From assembly GCA_035574315.1 (NCBI GenBank), contig DATLYW010000005.1, positions 1 through 50,261 of the forward strand: a stretch of DNA of 50,261 bases, given 5' to 3'. Under the pieces are notes generated by a model. That model worked only from the letters and a program-made list of their open reading frames with translations. It did not search any database and was not told the origin of the DNA. Positions 16,025-24,760 of the stretch are shown one piece after another. This DNA comes from Candidatus Zixiibacteriota bacterium (GTDB lineage: Bacteria; Desulfobacterota; Binatia; UBA9968). Position numbers and translations under genes: made by a program. How positions within the stretch are numbered: position 1 is the stretch's first letter; every line of letters starts with the position of its first letter.

Positions 16025-16721
16025 CGAACTTGTAACCGACGCCTCGCAAGGTGACGATCCATTTCGGCCGGCGGTCGTCCTTTTCGATCGCTTTTCGAAG
16101 GCGTCGGATGTGAACGTCGACGGTGCGCGGCGTCACGTATGTTTCCGCTCCCCAGACCCTATCGAGGAGCTGGTCCCGGCTCAAGACTCGGTTCGGGTTC
16201 TGGACGAAAAAACGAAGCAGCTCGAACTCCTTCAACGTGAGCCGGACCGGCTTCCCGCCGACGAACACCTCGTAGGTGGCGAAGTCGATTCGCAGCGCGC
16301 CGTTTTCGTAGGCCTGCTCCGGGGTTCCGGCCGGCGCGGGCTCGGCCCGGCGCAGGATGGCGCGGACGCGCGCGACCATCTCGCGCGGGCTGAAGGGTTT
16401 GGGCAGGTAATCGTCGGCGCCCATCTCCAACCCGACGACCCGGTCCGCCTCGCCCCCCTTTGCGGTGAGCATCAGAATCGGGAGCCTCGCGGTTTTGGGC
16501 CGGTCGCGCAGGATCCTGCAGAGCTCCAGGCCCGATAGCCCCGGCAGCATCAGATCGAGAATGACGAGCCGGGGCTTCTCCCGCTGCAGGATGCGCAGCG
16601 CCTGCTCTCCGTCTTCGGCCTCCAGGACCTCGAACCGCTCCTGGGCGAGATTGTACCGGACCAGCTTTCGAATGTCGGGTTCGTCTTCGACGACCAGGAT
16701 CTTTTTCCCCGAACCGGTCAT
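16002..16721 (-). CDS. phoB: PhoB-type response regulator
   Basis: 239 aa OmpR/PhoB family. The receiver has VVEDEPDIRKLVRYNL, phospho-acceptor in ILDLMLPGLSGLE, and the LTAKGGEADRVVGLEMGADDYLPKPFSP Thr/Lys motifs. The winged-helix output domain contains LTLKEFELLRFFVQNPNRVLSRDQLLDRVWG and the recognition region RTVDVHIRRLRKAIE. The start MTGSGKKILVVEDE at 16721 is the natural one; the longer frame is antisense-like sequence over phoU. Partner of the kinase that overlaps its 3' end, and the likely regulator of the Pho-box-like sites at 21.2-26.4 kb. Confidence 0.95.
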   Translation of the reverse strand: MTGSGKKILVVEDEPDIRKLVRYNLAQERFEVLEAEDGEQALRILQREKPRLVILDLMLPGLSGLELCRILRDRPKTARLPILMLTAKGGEADRVVGLEMGADDYLPKPFSPREMVARVRAILRRAEPAPAGTPEQAYENGALRIDFATYEVFVGGKPVRLTLKEFELLRFFVQNPNRVLSRDQLLDRVWGAETYVTPRTVDVHIRRLRKAIEKDDRRPKWIVTLRGVGYKFDEKALEQ

Positions 16722-16729
16722 GGCGGGAT

Positions 16730-17416
16730 TCAGACCGACGGCGGCAGCTCCTTCAGGTGCCGGATGCTCTTGCCCTTGACCATGAAGATCACCATTTCGG
16801 CGATGTTCGTGGCGTGGTCGGCGATCCGCTCCAGGTAGCGGGAGATCGAGCTGACCTTCATCGCCCGGTTGATGGTGAGCGGATCCGCGATCATGAAGCT
16901 GATGACCTCGCGAAAGATCTGGCTGTTGAGCTGGTCGACCTCTTCGTCCTCCTTGCAGACCTTGAGCGCGAGGTCCGTGTCTTCGCGCACGAACGCGTCG
17001 AGGCTTTCGCGGATCATGCGCTCGCTGATCTGCGCCATCCGCGGGATGTCGATGTACGGCTTGAGCTGCGGCTCCTGGTTGAGCTCGAGCGCGCGCTCGC
17101 AGATGTTGACCGCCATGTCGCCGATCCGTTCGAGATCGGTGGTGATCTTGAGGCCCGTGGTGATGAAGCGGAGGTCCCTGGCGGCGGGCTGATGGAGCGC
17201 GAGCAGCCGGATGCAAAGCTCGTCGATCTCGACGTCGAGGCGGTTGACCTCGTGGTCCCTCTCGATGATCGCCTCGGCCAGGGCCGAGTCGCGCTCCACC
17301 AGGGATTTCACCGCTTTGTGGATCTGCTCCTCGACCAGCCCGCCCATGGTGAGAATGTTCTCGCGAAGCTTCTTGAGGTCCTCCTCGTACTTCTTGTCCG
17401 TGTGCTCGGCACGCAT
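16730..17416 (-). CDS. phoU: phosphate signalling protein PhoU
   Basis: 228 aa, two PhoU three-helix repeats: LDVEIDELCIRLLALHQPAARDLRFITTGLKITTDLERIGDMAVNI and the second ending ISRYLERIADHATNIAEMVIFM. It links PstSCAB with PhoR to silence the regulon when phosphate is ample. ATG at 17416 with GGGAGGAG upstream. It lies 13 bp after pstB and 8 bp before phoB. Confidence 0.96.
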   Translation of the reverse strand: MRAEHTDKKYEEDLKKLRENILTMGGLVEEQIHKAVKSLVERDSALAEAIIERDHEVNRLDVEIDELCIRLLALHQPAARDLRFITTGLKITTDLERIGDMAVNICERALELNQEPQLKPYIDIPRMAQISERMIRESLDAFVREDTDLALKVCKEDEEVDQLNSQIFREVISFMIADPLTINRAMKVSSISRYLERIADHATNIAEMVIFMVKGKSIRHLKELPPSV

Positions 17417-17429
17417 GGGCTCCTCCCTG

Positions 17430-18275
17430 TCAGCCGAACCGACCCGTGATGTAGTCCTCGGTCTGCCGCTTCTCCGGGTTGGTGAAGAGCTTTGCCGTGT
17501 CGCCGAATTCTACCAACTCCCCGAGGTAGAAGAAAGCCGTATAGTCGGAGACTCGGGCGGCCTGCTGCATGTTGTGGGTCACGATCACGATCGTGAAAGT
17601 CTCCTTCAGCTCGTGGATCAGCTCCTCGATTTTCGCGGTCGATATCGGGTCCAGGGCGGAGCAGGGCTCGTCCATGAGGAGAACTTCGGGCTCCACGGCG
17701 AGAGCGCGGGCGATGCAGAGGCGCTGCTGCTGGCCGCCGGAGAGCTCGGAAGCGCTCTTGTGCAGATTGTCCTTGACCTCGTCCCACAGGGCGGCTCGCC
17801 TCAGATTTTTCTCCACGACCCCGTCGAGGGTGCTCCGGTCGTTGATCCCCGCGATGCGCAACCCGTAGACGACGTTCTCGTAGATACTCTTCGGAAAAGG
17901 ATTCCATTTTTGAAAGATCATTCCGACACGCCGCCGCAAGCGGATCACGTCGGTCGAAGGAGCGTAGATGTCGATTCCGCCGAGCCGGACCGTTCCCGTG
18001 ATCCGGACGTCGGCGATGAGGTCGTTCATGCGGTTCAGGCAGCGCAGAAGGGTGGTCTTCCCGCAGCCCGAGGGACCGATGAAGGCGGTCGCTTTTTTTT
18101 CGACGATCTCCACGCTGACGGATTTGAGCGCCTGCGTCGTTCCGTAGAACACGTCGAGATCGCTCACCTGGATGAGCGGGTTCGGCCTCTTCGCCGGCGC
18201 TGCTGCCGACCTTTCGCTCGGAGCTGCGGCTCCGGACACGGGGACCTTCGGCTTCGCCAAGCCGGACAAATTCAT
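17430..18275 (-). CDS. pstB: phosphate ABC transporter ATP-binding protein
   Basis: 281 aa. Walker [21 protein letters not shown]-loop [10 protein letters not shown] (Trp where most PstB have Pro), signature [15 protein letters not shown], Walker [14 protein letters not shown], switch His in VTHNMQQA. The N-terminal 30 residues (rich in Ala/Pro) are an extension over most PstB; translation could start later. Second last transporter gene of the pst operon. Confidence 0.96.
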   Translation of the reverse strand: MNLSGLAKPKVPVSGAAAPSERSAAAPAKRPNPLIQVSDLDVFYGTTQALKSVSVEIVEKKATAFIGPSGCGKTTLLRCLNRMNDLIADVRITGTVRLGGIDIYAPSTDVIRLRRRVGMIFQKWNPFPKSIYENVVYGLRIAGINDRSTLDGVVEKNLRRAALWDEVKDNLHKSASELSGGQQQRLCIARALAVEPEVLLMDEPCSALDPISTAKIEELIHELKETFTIVIVTHNMQQAARVSDYTAFFYLGELVEFGDTAKLFTNPEKRQTEDYITGRFG

Positions 18276-18300
18276 TACGGCATCCTCGCAGCCCGGGCCG

Positions 18301-19209
18301 TCACCACTTGATCCGCTTGCGGAAGCGATGGCGCAGATAGATCGCGAAGGCGTTCATGGCCAGGGTCATCGCCATCAAGACAAGGCCGGCCGCGGCGGCG
18401 TTCACGTGGAACTCGTGCTGCGGGCGCGACATCCAGTTGAACATCTGGATCGGCATGACGGTGAAAGGCGACATGAGCCAGTCGAACGAGACGAACGGAA
18501 ATTCCGCTTTGAGCGGCGGTTCCGGCAGGAAAGCGATGAACGTCAGGGCCCCGATCGTGATCAACGGGGCCGTCTCGCCGATCGCACGGGACAGAGCGAT
18601 GATCACGCCGGTGAGAATGCCGCCCGTCGAGTAAGGAAGAACGTGGTCCCGAATCGTTTGCCACCGGGTTGCTCCCAGGGCGTACGCGGCTTCGCGGATA
18701 GTCGCGGGGACCGCCCGGACCGCTTCGCGCGTGGCCACGATGACGATGGGCAGGATCAACAGCGCGAGCGTGAGGCCGGCCGTCAAGATGCTGTGGCCGA
18801 GGTTGAGCTGATAGACGAACAGACCGAGCGCCATCAGCCCGTACACGATGGAAGGAACCCCGGCGAGGTTGGCGATGTTGATCTCGATCAGCGCGCTGAG
18901 CCAGTTCTTGGGCGCGTATTCTTCGAGATAAACGCCCGCGGCGACACCGACGGGAACCGCGGTAACGGCCGTCACCAGCATGACCAGAGTGGTCCCGACC
19001 CAGGCGGAAAGGATCCCGGCTTCGGAAGGAAAGCGCGACGGGAAGGAGGTGAAGAACTTCAGCGACAGGCGGCCTGCGCCGTCGACCGCGAGATCCACGA
19101 CCAGCGCGGCCAGGGTGATCATGCCGACGAACGTCGCGAGCAGCCCGACGATCGCGAAGAGAGCGTCGAGGGCTTTTCTCCGGGCGATGTTTTTCTCGAT
19201 GTTTCTCAT
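18301..19209 (-). CDS. pstA: phosphate ABC transporter permease PstA
   Basis: 302 aa, six predicted membrane helices, with the permease EAA-type loop [30 protein letters not shown] and [13 protein letters not shown]. The start [15 protein letters not shown] (19209) is chosen; the frame open to 19932 is antisense or shadow of pstC. Adjacent to pstC with 2 bp between. Confidence 0.94.
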   Translation of the reverse strand: MRNIEKNIARRKALDALFAIVGLLATFVGMITLAALVVDLAVDGAGRLSLKFFTSFPSRFPSEAGILSAWVGTTLVMLVTAVTAVPVGVAAGVYLEEYAPKNWLSALIEINIANLAGVPSIVYGLMALGLFVYQLNLGHSILTAGLTLALLILPIVIVATREAVRAVPATIREAAYALGATRWQTIRDHVLPYSTGGILTGVIIALSRAIGETAPLITIGALTFIAFLPEPPLKAEFPFVSFDWLMSPFTVMPIQMFNWMSRPQHEFHVNAAAAGLVLMAMTLAMNAFAIYLRHRFRKRIKW

Positions 19210-19211
19210 TC

Positions 19212-20162
19212 CTAATATTTTTCCCTGAAGCGTTTCCGCAGCAGGTAGCCTGCGATGTTGAAGGCCAGCGTCATCACCATCAGGGTGAGCCCGGCGGCGA
19301 AGATGCTCTGGTAGGCGACGGTGCCGTGAGGCAGGTCGCCCAGGCTCACCTGAACGATATAGGCGGTGATCGTTGCCGCGCCTTGCGTCGGGTTCAGCGT
19401 CAGGCTGGGCTGGGTGCCCGCCGCGACGGCAACGATCATGGTCTCTCCGACCGCGCGGGAAAAGCCGAGAACGTAAGCCGAGGCGATTCCCGAGAAGGCC
19501 GAGGGAACGACCACCCGCACGGCGGTCTGCAGGCGGGTCGCTCCCATCGCATACGAGCCTTCCCGGATGTGGGCCGGTACGGCTTTCATGGCGTCTTCGC
19601 TGAGCGAGCTGACGTAGGGAACGATCATGATGCCGATCACGATGCCGGCACTCAGCATGTTGAAGCCCGGCAAGTCGGGTAGCACCCGCTGCAGCAGGGG
19701 AGTGACGAAAAGCAGGGCGAAGTAGCCGAAGACCACCGTCGGTACCGCGCTGAGGAGCTCCAGGACCGGCTTGAGGATTTCCCGCGCCTTTACGTGAGCG
19801 TACTCGCTCAGGTAGATGGCGATGACGGTTCCAAGGGGCAGGGCCACCAGCAGGGCGATTGCGGAAGTCACGGCGGTGCCGGCGACCAGAGGCAGGATAC
19901 CGTAGTGAGGATCGGCGAACAACACGGTCCACTGGGTGTCGGTGAGGAAATCGACCAGCGAGACATGCCGGAAGAACCGTTCGGACTCGTAGAGGAGGAC
20001 GCCGACGATGCCGACGGTGATGGCGACCGACGACAAGGCGGCGAGGAACAGGAAAAGCTCGATGATCCGCTCGCGGATTCGCCGCCCCTTCAGTCGCGAC
20101 ATGGCCGCTGCACCGACCGGTCTCCGGGCCGCGACGCGCGCGACTTCAGGAGTGTCGCCCAT
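19212..20162 (-). CDS. pstC: phosphate ABC transporter permease PstC
   Basis: 316 aa membrane protein with an N-terminal cytoplasmic extension, the SVAITVGIVGVLLYESERFF first helix, the SEYAHVKAREILKPVLELLSAVPTVVFG core and the EAA loop REGSYAMGATRLQTAVRVVVPSAFSGI, then GFSRAVGETMIV. The ATG at 20162 has GGAAGGAAA upstream, directly after the pstS-pstC hairpin. Confidence 0.95.
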   Translation of the reverse strand: MGDTPEVARVAARRPVGAAAMSRLKGRRIRERIIELFLFLAALSSVAITVGIVGVLLYESERFFRHVSLVDFLTDTQWTVLFADPHYGILPLVAGTAVTSAIALLVALPLGTVIAIYLSEYAHVKAREILKPVLELLSAVPTVVFGYFALLFVTPLLQRVLPDLPGFNMLSAGIVIGIMIVPYVSSLSEDAMKAVPAHIREGSYAMGATRLQTAVRVVVPSAFSGIASAYVLGFSRAVGETMIVAVAAGTQPSLTLNPTQGAATITAYIVQVSLGDLPHGTVAYQSIFAAGLTLMVMTLAFNIAGYLLRKRFREKY

Positions 20163-20185
20163 TGCGTTTCCTTCCCGATGGCGGT

Positions 20186-20214
20186 GCGGGGAGAGGAAGC
20201 CCCTCTCTCCCCGC
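20186..20214 (-). terminator. pstS-pstC intercistronic hairpin
   Basis: GCGGGGAGAG (20186-20195) pairs perfectly with CTCTCCCCGC (20205-20214) across a 9-nt loop. It lies between the pstS stop and the pstC start and has no U tract. Such a stem could act as a partial terminator or 3' stabiliser that leaves pstS mRNA in excess over the membrane subunits. Confidence 0.6.
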
Positions 20215-20233
20215 GGTTTTCGGGTCCGAAAAT

Positions 20234-21226
20234 CTAAAGCTTCGGCTCACGTTTGAGCAGGTCGTCGATCGTGACGCCGACATCGGCGTGCCCGGCGAAA
20301 GCCGTACCGGTCTTTCGCTTCTGGAGCCGGGCAAGGCCCATCGAATAGACCCGGTCGGGCAGGGGCACGTATTTGACCTGCTTGACGAGATTCGGGGCGT
20401 TCTTCATGTAGAACTCCACGAAGTCGCGAACCTCCTTCCTGTCGGCGGCCTTCTTGCTGACGTAGATGTAGATCGGCCGTGACAGCGGCTGGTAAGTGCC
20501 GTCGAGCACGGTCTTTTCGGAAGGAGCGACCGGCCCCCTGCCGTTGTCGATCGAGACTGCCTTGAGCTTGTCCTTGTTTTCCGCGTAGTAGGCGTATCCG
20601 AAGAATCCCAGGGCGTTGCGGTCGTTCGCAATACCCTGGACCAGGACGTTATCGTCCTCGCTCGCGGTGAAATCGCCGCGGCTCGATTTGGCCTTGCCGA
20701 CGATGGCTTCGGTGAAATAATCGAAGGTCCCGGAGTCGGCGCCGGCCCCGAACAGCTTGAGCGGGGCATTGGGCCAGCCGGCCCGCACCTGACTCCAGCT
20801 CGTGATCTTTCCCTGGGCCGCCGGTTCCCAGATCTTCCTGAGCTCGGGGACCGTCATCGAAGTAACCCAATTATTCTTCGGGTTCACCATTACGGTCAAA
20901 GCATCGAAAGCGACCGGAAGCTCGATATACTCGATCCCGGCCCTCTTGCAGGCGTCCATCTCCGGTTTGAGGATCGGCCTGGAGGCGTTACTGATGTCGG
21001 TTTCGCCGCGACAGAATTTTTTGAAGCCGCCGCCGGTGCCGGCGATGCCCACCGTTACCCTTACGGTCCCCCTCCTCGCCTTCTGGAATTCCTCGGCGGC
21101 CGCCTCCGTGACCGGGAAGACCGTGCTCGAGCCGTCGATCTGGATGAGCTGCGCCCTGGCCGATGAAGCCGAAAGCCCGAGCAGAACCGCAAAAAGCAAT
21201 AGAAAGGAGCGCGTCCTCACCATCAT
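20234..21226 (-). CDS. pstS: periplasmic phosphate-binding protein
   Basis: 330 aa. A signal peptide ([19 protein letters not shown]) is followed by [19 protein letters not shown], the phosphate-binding [16 protein letters not shown] segment, [22 protein letters not shown] and [16 protein letters not shown]. It captures Pi for PstCAB. First gene of the minus-strand operon; GGAGG lies just before the ATG. A four-heptamer Pho-box-like array begins 26 bp upstream. Confidence 0.96.
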   Translation of the reverse strand: MMVRTRSFLLLFAVLLGLSASSARAQLIQIDGSSTVFPVTEAAAEEFQKARRGTVRVTVGIAGTGGGFKKFCRGETDISNASRPILKPEMDACKRAGIEYIELPVAFDALTVMVNPKNNWVTSMTVPELRKIWEPAAQGKITSWSQVRAGWPNAPLKLFGAGADSGTFDYFTEAIVGKAKSSRGDFTASEDDNVLVQGIANDRNALGFFGYAYYAENKDKLKAVSIDNGRGPVAPSEKTVLDGTYQPLSRPIYIYVSKKAADRKEVRDFVEFYMKNAPNLVKQVKYVPLPDRVYSMGLARLQKRKTGTAFAGHADVGVTIDDLLKREPKL

Positions 21227-21251
21227 GTTTTCCTCCTTATTACATATCCTT

Positions 21252-21291
21252 TGTTAAGGGAGTGTTACGGTTCACTTAAGCCGTCATGAAT
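21252..21291 (-). promoter_or_regulatory. Pho-box-like array upstream of pstS
   Basis: On the plus strand the heptamers TGTTAAG (21252), TGTTACG (21263), ACTTAAG (21274) and CATGAAT (21285) start exactly 11 bp apart; read toward pstS they are ATTCATG, CTTAAGT, CGTAACA and CTTAACA. The 11-bp period with a 4-bp spacer is the geometry of PhoB-binding direct repeats. A GATATG-like -10 would fall just before the Shine-Dalgarno. Confidence 0.65.
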
Positions 21292-21647
21292 TCCGGCATG
21301 GGCTGCGGCAGCGTAATCTCATTTTTTCCCGATTTCCTGATCGTCGCCTGCGTTATAAGGTAGGAACGCTCGATGACGTCCGAGTGAAGAGTCGGCTAAG
21401 AAAAAATGAAATTCCGCGGCCACGGCTCGATACTGCCCTCCGGGGCGCTCGGAAGATTCCCCCGCGCGCCAAACCGAACATGATCGCAGGCTTTTGTTGG
21501 GAATTGATGTCGGCCGAACCCTTGACGAGTTCGTAAGAGAGCGGTTATCCGGCCGCTTTGGTCGAAGCGCCAGCTTCACGTTCCCATATCCGCGCTCTTC
21601 ACGCCTCGGCCCATTTTCGATGGATGTCCGCCTAGCCAGCGAACTGT
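21292..21647. other. gap upstream of the pst operon
   Basis: No supported gene. It contains the dispersed repeat listed at 21551. The short ORFs on both strands lack domains and ribosome-binding sites. Confidence 0.4.
21551..21632 (+). repeat. 82-bp dispersed repeat, copy A
   Basis: Aligns without gaps to 32549-32630 at 60 of 82 positions, with a nearly unbroken core CCGCGCTCTTCA. Both copies are in long intergenic stretches. No known element recognised. Confidence 0.5.
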
Positions 21648-22082
21648 TTAGTGGCGGCGTGGGCAGCGCCAGTAGTCGAGAAAGAGCGCGGCGACCTTCC
21701 TGTCGATTTCATCTCTCAGCAGGCGGTAGACGGCCTGCATCGCGGACTCGCCGCCGCTTGCTCTTTCAGGGTTGGGAATCGGCCAGTGGCAAAGTCGCGC
21801 GCGAGAGGAAAGCCCTGGCAGCGTGGCCGGCTTTTCACCGAGGCTGATGGCGAGGTCGATTTCGGCGAGAGGCACGGCCTCGGCTCCTCGGGGACCGCGA
21901 TCAGGGATCTCGAGACCTACCTCGCGCATGACTTTCGCGGCGTGCGCAGGTACGGGTCGCGGCGCCGGGCTCGTGCTGTAGACTCGGACCTGCGGCGGCG
22001 CAAGCCGTCGGGCGATTGCCTCGGCCATGCGGCTGGCGGTGTCGGCGGGCGAAATAAAGAGGATATTTCGTCGGCGGTTCAT
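21648..22082 (-). CDS. catalytically dead ArsC/LMW-phosphatase-fold protein
   Basis: 144 aa, aligning along its whole length with the ArsC domain of the PhoR fusion at 13814: ILFISPADTASRMAEAIARRL against VLFLCTGNSCRSQMAEGFARR, and IDLAISLG...CHWPIPNP against IDLVVTLC...MHWPLPDP. The P-loop nucleophile Cys is Ser, the P-loop Arg is absent because the loop is one residue shorter, the two redox Cys are Gly and Leu, and the catalytic Asp is Asn. The frame is intact with a GGGAG site before the ATG at 22082 (an upstream in-frame start exists at 22109), so it is probably a maintained pseudoenzyme. A Pho-box-like array lies 110 bp upstream. It might bind a phospho-ligand or a partner; function unknown. 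Confidence 0.75.
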   Translation of the reverse strand: MNRRRNILFISPADTASRMAEAIARRLAPPQVRVYSTSPAPRPVPAHAAKVMREVGLEIPDRGPRGAEAVPLAEIDLAISLGEKPATLPGLSSRARLCHWPIPNPERASGGESAMQAVYRLLRDEIDRKVAALFLDYWRCPRRH

Positions 22083-22191
22083 AACGCGCTCCCACGGGTC
22101 CACGGGCACTCGATTTCTGGATGAAGGGGGAAGAGAGCTCGACTCCGAAAGACGCCTCGATGGGCTCCGTGAGCGCAGACTGAAGCCCGCG

Positions 22192-22231
22192 GATGACGGC
22201 GCGATAAAACGAGCGTGAAGATCTGGTTAAA
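22192..22231 (-). promoter_or_regulatory. Pho-box-like array upstream of the pseudo-ArsC gene
   Basis: Plus-strand heptamers GATGACG (22192), GATAAAA (22203), CGTGAAG (22214) and GGTTAAA (22225) are exactly 11 bp apart; toward the gene they read TTTAACC, CTTCACG, TTTTATC, CGTCATC. It lies between psiE and the pseudo-ArsC gene. Confidence 0.55.
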
Positions 22232-22268
22232 TTAACGTCTCGCGAAAGGGCAGGGTCCCGCGACATGT

Positions 22269-22817
22269 TCACTGGACGGAAAGCGCGTGCTCGGGGATCT
22301 TGGTTTCGGAATCGTCTTCCGGCGAGCGCGTTCGACCGTCGCGGGGCTCTCTCAACTGCTCCACCAGCCGCCGTTCCATCGGCGAATAAACGATGGCGAG
22401 GGTACGCAGCAAGCCTAGAACCAGGGCAAGGGCGGCCAGGGCGATGAGTTGCCACGGCGAACTCTGGTGCTGGTAAAGGCCGACCATGATCTCCCGCAGC
22501 AGGAAGACGAGCGTCGCGTCGACGATGAATGTGAGCTTGAGACGATGCTCGCGGAAATATTCTACCAGGCTCTTGAAAAGCTCGAGGATGATGAAAAAAC
22601 TCAGCAGGTTCGTGACCGTCAAACCGAAAGCCGCCTTGAGGTCGTTTTCGAGCATGACGGTCCAGGACTCCCAGAGCAGCCGGACGAGTCCGGTGGCTAG
22701 GACCGCCAGAACGAACAGGATCAAGGCCTTGAACAGGAGATCCACCGCTTCGCTGAAGAAGCGGACCGCCTCGAATCTCTTCCAGAAGGTTCTCACCGGC
22801 ACGGTACGCTCGTTCAC
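22269..22817 (-). CDS. psiE: PsiE family phosphate-starvation-inducible protein
   Basis: 182 aa membrane protein with four hydrophobic segments, including ALILFVLAVLATGLVRLLWES, LLSFFIILELFKSLVEYFREHRLKLTFIVDATLVFLLREIMVGLY and LIALAALALVLGLLR. This arrangement and the RLKLTFIVDAT core are characteristic of PsiE. The GTG start overlaps the TGA of the Usp gene (GTGA), so translation is coupled. Its biochemical role is not known, but the family responds to phosphate starvation, in line with its surroundings. Confidence 0.83.
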   Translation of the reverse strand: MNERTVPVRTFWKRFEAVRFFSEAVDLLFKALILFVLAVLATGLVRLLWESWTVMLENDLKAAFGLTVTNLLSFFIILELFKSLVEYFREHRLKLTFIVDATLVFLLREIMVGLYQHQSSPWQLIALAALALVLGLLRTLAIVYSPMERRLVEQLREPRDGRTRSPEDDSETKIPEHALSVQ

Positions 22818-23350
22818 GCTCGGGAACCCTGCAAGACTGCGGCGAGCGCAGGCGTGGGAGAGCCCGCTCCGGGCTCGATGACCTGCGCCGGCCGGACCGT
22901 GAGGACCGGGCAGGGGGCGGCGCGGCTCACCGCCTCGGAGACGCTCCGGGAAAAAAGACGCTGCAGCGGGGGGCGGTCGCGCCTTCCCATGACGATCAGA
23001 TCCGCCTCCTCGCGGCAGGCTGTCGCGAGGATCTCTGCCGGCACTTTTCCCAACCCCGCCACGGCCCTCCAGGAGAGATCGCCGAACTGCCGGGCGAAGT
23101 GGAGTTCCACGAACCGGCGGATTCCCGCCTCGGCCTCCCGAAGCAGGCGACAGACCGCGAGGGCGCGGAGGCGTTGTTCGATGACGGCGGTTCCGGCGTC
23201 GCAGGGAACCAGCAGCTCGTGGAAGGGAAAGCGGGTCACGTGAAAGAGCAGCAGTTCGGCGCCGGTCGTCGCCGCCAGTAAGGCGGCGCAGGCGATGCCC
23301 GCTCGAGAATGTGCGGAAAAATCGGTCGGGCAGAGAATTTTACGCTTCAT
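22814..23350 (-). CDS. universal stress protein (Usp)
   Basis: 178 aa single UspA domain: KILCPTDFSAHSRAGIACAALLA at the N terminus and EADLIVMGRRDRPPLQRLFSRSVSEAVSRAAPCPVLTV at the C terminus. The ATP-binding glycines (G-2x-G-9x-G) are only partly kept, so nucleotide binding is uncertain. It lies 24 bp behind the other usp gene and is coupled to psiE. Confidence 0.88.
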   Translation of the reverse strand: MKRKILCPTDFSAHSRAGIACAALLAATTGAELLLFHVTRFPFHELLVPCDAGTAVIEQRLRALAVCRLLREAEAGIRRFVELHFARQFGDLSWRAVAGLGKVPAEILATACREEADLIVMGRRDRPPLQRLFSRSVSEAVSRAAPCPVLTVRPAQVIEPGAGSPTPALAAVLQGSRA

Positions 23351-23374
23351 TACATCCTCCCGTGGTCATGGGTG

Positions 23375-23905
23375 TCAGGCTCCAGTGCGCTCGAAGGCGA
23401 AGGCCGGAAGCGTGGTCGGGATGGCCCTCCCACGAGGATGCGGCCCGATTTTGGGCGATACCGCCAGAACCGGGCAGGGCGCCTCCCGCGCGACCCGATC
23501 CGTGACGCTTCTCAGCAGAAAACGAGTGAATGCCCCGTGGGGTCGCGGTGCCATCACGATCAGGTCGACCGCTTCCCTGCGGGCTGTCTCCACGATCTTC
23601 TCGGGGGCCTTCCCGAGAACCACGCGCGTCGCGACGGCGGCCACGCGGCCCATTTCGTCCCGGTGCTTCTCGAGGAAGCGGTTGAGGTCGAGAGCGGCTT
23701 CAGCGGCGACCCTGTCGGCGGTCCACGCCGGTCGGCAAGATGGCAAAAGCTCATCGTCCATCATCTCCCAGCTTCGAAGCTCGTCGGCGACATAAAGGAT
23801 CAGCAGCGCGGAACCCGTTTCCGCCGCGAGCGATAGAGCGTAGGTGAGTCCTTCGCGTGATCTTTCCGTGAGATCGGTCGGAGCCAGTATCCTTTTCGTT
23901 TGCAT
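23375..23905 (-). CDS. universal stress protein (Usp)
   Basis: 176 aa UspA domain: KRILAPTDLTERSREGLTYALSLA near the start and AVDLIVMAPRPHGAFTRFLLRSVTDRVAREAPCPVLAV at the end. The glycines of the ATP motif are lost. First gene of a three-gene unit usp-usp-psiE on the minus strand; AGGAGGAA precedes the ATG, and a Pho-box-like array starts 41 bp upstream. Confidence 0.88.
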   Translation of the reverse strand: MQTKRILAPTDLTERSREGLTYALSLAAETGSALLILYVADELRSWEMMDDELLPSCRPAWTADRVAAEAALDLNRFLEKHRDEMGRVAAVATRVVLGKAPEKIVETARREAVDLIVMAPRPHGAFTRFLLRSVTDRVAREAPCPVLAVSPKIGPHPRGRAIPTTLPAFAFERTGA

Positions 23906-23945
23906 GAGAACATTCCTCCTCTCGAAGGAAAAGCTAACGTCGTCC

Positions 23946-23974
23946 AGTTAGGATCGGGTGAAGCTCCGGCGAAT
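23946..23974 (-). promoter_or_regulatory. Pho-box-like array upstream of usp-usp-psiE
   Basis: Plus-strand heptamers AGTTAGG (23946), GGTGAAG (23957) and GGCGAAT (23968) are 11 bp apart; toward the operon they read ATTCGCC, CTTCACC, CCTAACT. A fourth similar heptamer (GTTGAAG, 23980) is out of phase by one base. Confidence 0.5.
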
Positions 23975-23999
23975 TTCTCGTTGAAGACCCCGCAATCCG

Positions 24000-24530
24000 T
24001 TACGGGGCCGAAAAGTCCGGCAGCGGCGTGCTCTCCGCGATCGGTATCAGCAGATCGAATTTTCGCACGGTGCGGGTAGGATCGATGCCGAAGACCATCT
24101 TCACCGCCGGTTCCGTGCTGGACCTGAAGATCCCGAGCACCGCCTCTGAGTGCTCGGTCACCAGCCATTCCTCGCAGCGGTAACCCATCTCTTCGAAACG
24201 TTTCTCGATCAGCTTCTCGACGATTTGCAGTCCTCGGCCCGAGACCCGAAGCTGGATCCAGTGGTCGGGACGGATTCCGGTTATATCCTCGAGGTCGGTC
24301 AGGCTCGAGCGTCGGTACGCGGCGACTCGCACCGGAACGTCGCACCGGTTCGTGAGAAAGACGTCGCAAAGAAACGCTTTCACGAATTGGCGCACGCATG
24401 GATCCCTCCACGGAACGGCCGGAAGGTCGGCCGGTATCGTAACGAAAACCGGCGGCCCGAGCCCGGCGTGGCCCCGGGAGAAATTTGCAATGACGTTCTC
24501 GATCAGCTCCGCTAGGTCTATCCGGTCCAT
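24000..24530 (-). CDS. hypothetical protein, degenerate HATPase-like
   Basis: 176 aa from the ATG at 24530, which has GGAGG 7 bases upstream; the frame is open with a GTG at 24623. The pattern LAELIENVIANFSRGHAGLGPPVFVTIPADLPAVPW...VRQFVKAFLCDVF...VRVAAYRR resembles the N-box half of a histidine-kinase ATPase domain (strand, helix, strand). No intact N, G1 or G2 box is visible and the C-terminal half differs. I infer a distant or decayed HATPase fold with low certainty. A strong Pho-box-like array lies upstream. Confidence 0.6.
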   Translation of the reverse strand: MDRIDLAELIENVIANFSRGHAGLGPPVFVTIPADLPAVPWRDPCVRQFVKAFLCDVFLTNRCDVPVRVAAYRRSSLTDLEDITGIRPDHWIQLRVSGRGLQIVEKLIEKRFEEMGYRCEEWLVTEHSEAVLGIFRSSTEPAVKMVFGIDPTRTVRKFDLLIPIAESTPLPDFSAP

Positions 24531-24661
24531 GAGATCCTCCAATGTCTGTGTCTTCGCCGCTTGCTGTTCTCGAAGCCCCGAGCCCGATGCGACGCGGGCT
24601 TCCGGCGCGACCCGGTCGAGCACGGAAGGGCTCAGCGCTGGGGTTCATCGTATGCTGCGCG

Positions 24662-24701
24662 GATGAAGCGAGAATAAAGCCGGGATGAAATCGGGATGAA
24701 G
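24662..24701 (-). promoter_or_regulatory. Pho-box-like array, best conserved of five
   Basis: Plus-strand heptamers GATGAAG (24662), AATAAAG (24673), GATGAAA (24684) and GATGAAG (24695) start exactly 11 bp apart; read toward the minus-strand gene they are CTTCATC, TTTCATC, CTTTATT, CTTCATC. It lies 39 bp before the GTG at 24623 and 132 bp before the preferred ATG at 24530. Confidence 0.65.
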
Positions 24702-24713
24702 CTCTCCGAAACC

Positions 24714-24747
24714 GAGAAGGGGCCGGAGATCTCTCCGGCCCCTTCTC
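24714..24747 (-). terminator. hairpin behind phoX
   Basis: A perfect 16-bp stem, GAGAAGGGGCCGGAGA with its complement, and a 2-base centre, 13 bp after the phoX stop. It has no U tract on the minus strand, so it may be a factor-assisted terminator or an mRNA-end stabiliser. Confidence 0.6.
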
Positions 24748-24760
24748 GACGGCGAGATCG

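Noticed and set aside
13805..16054. 749-codon plus-strand open frame opposite phoR
   Set aside because: Shadow of the kinase in GC-rich DNA; the translated sequence has no domain and no ribosome-binding site.
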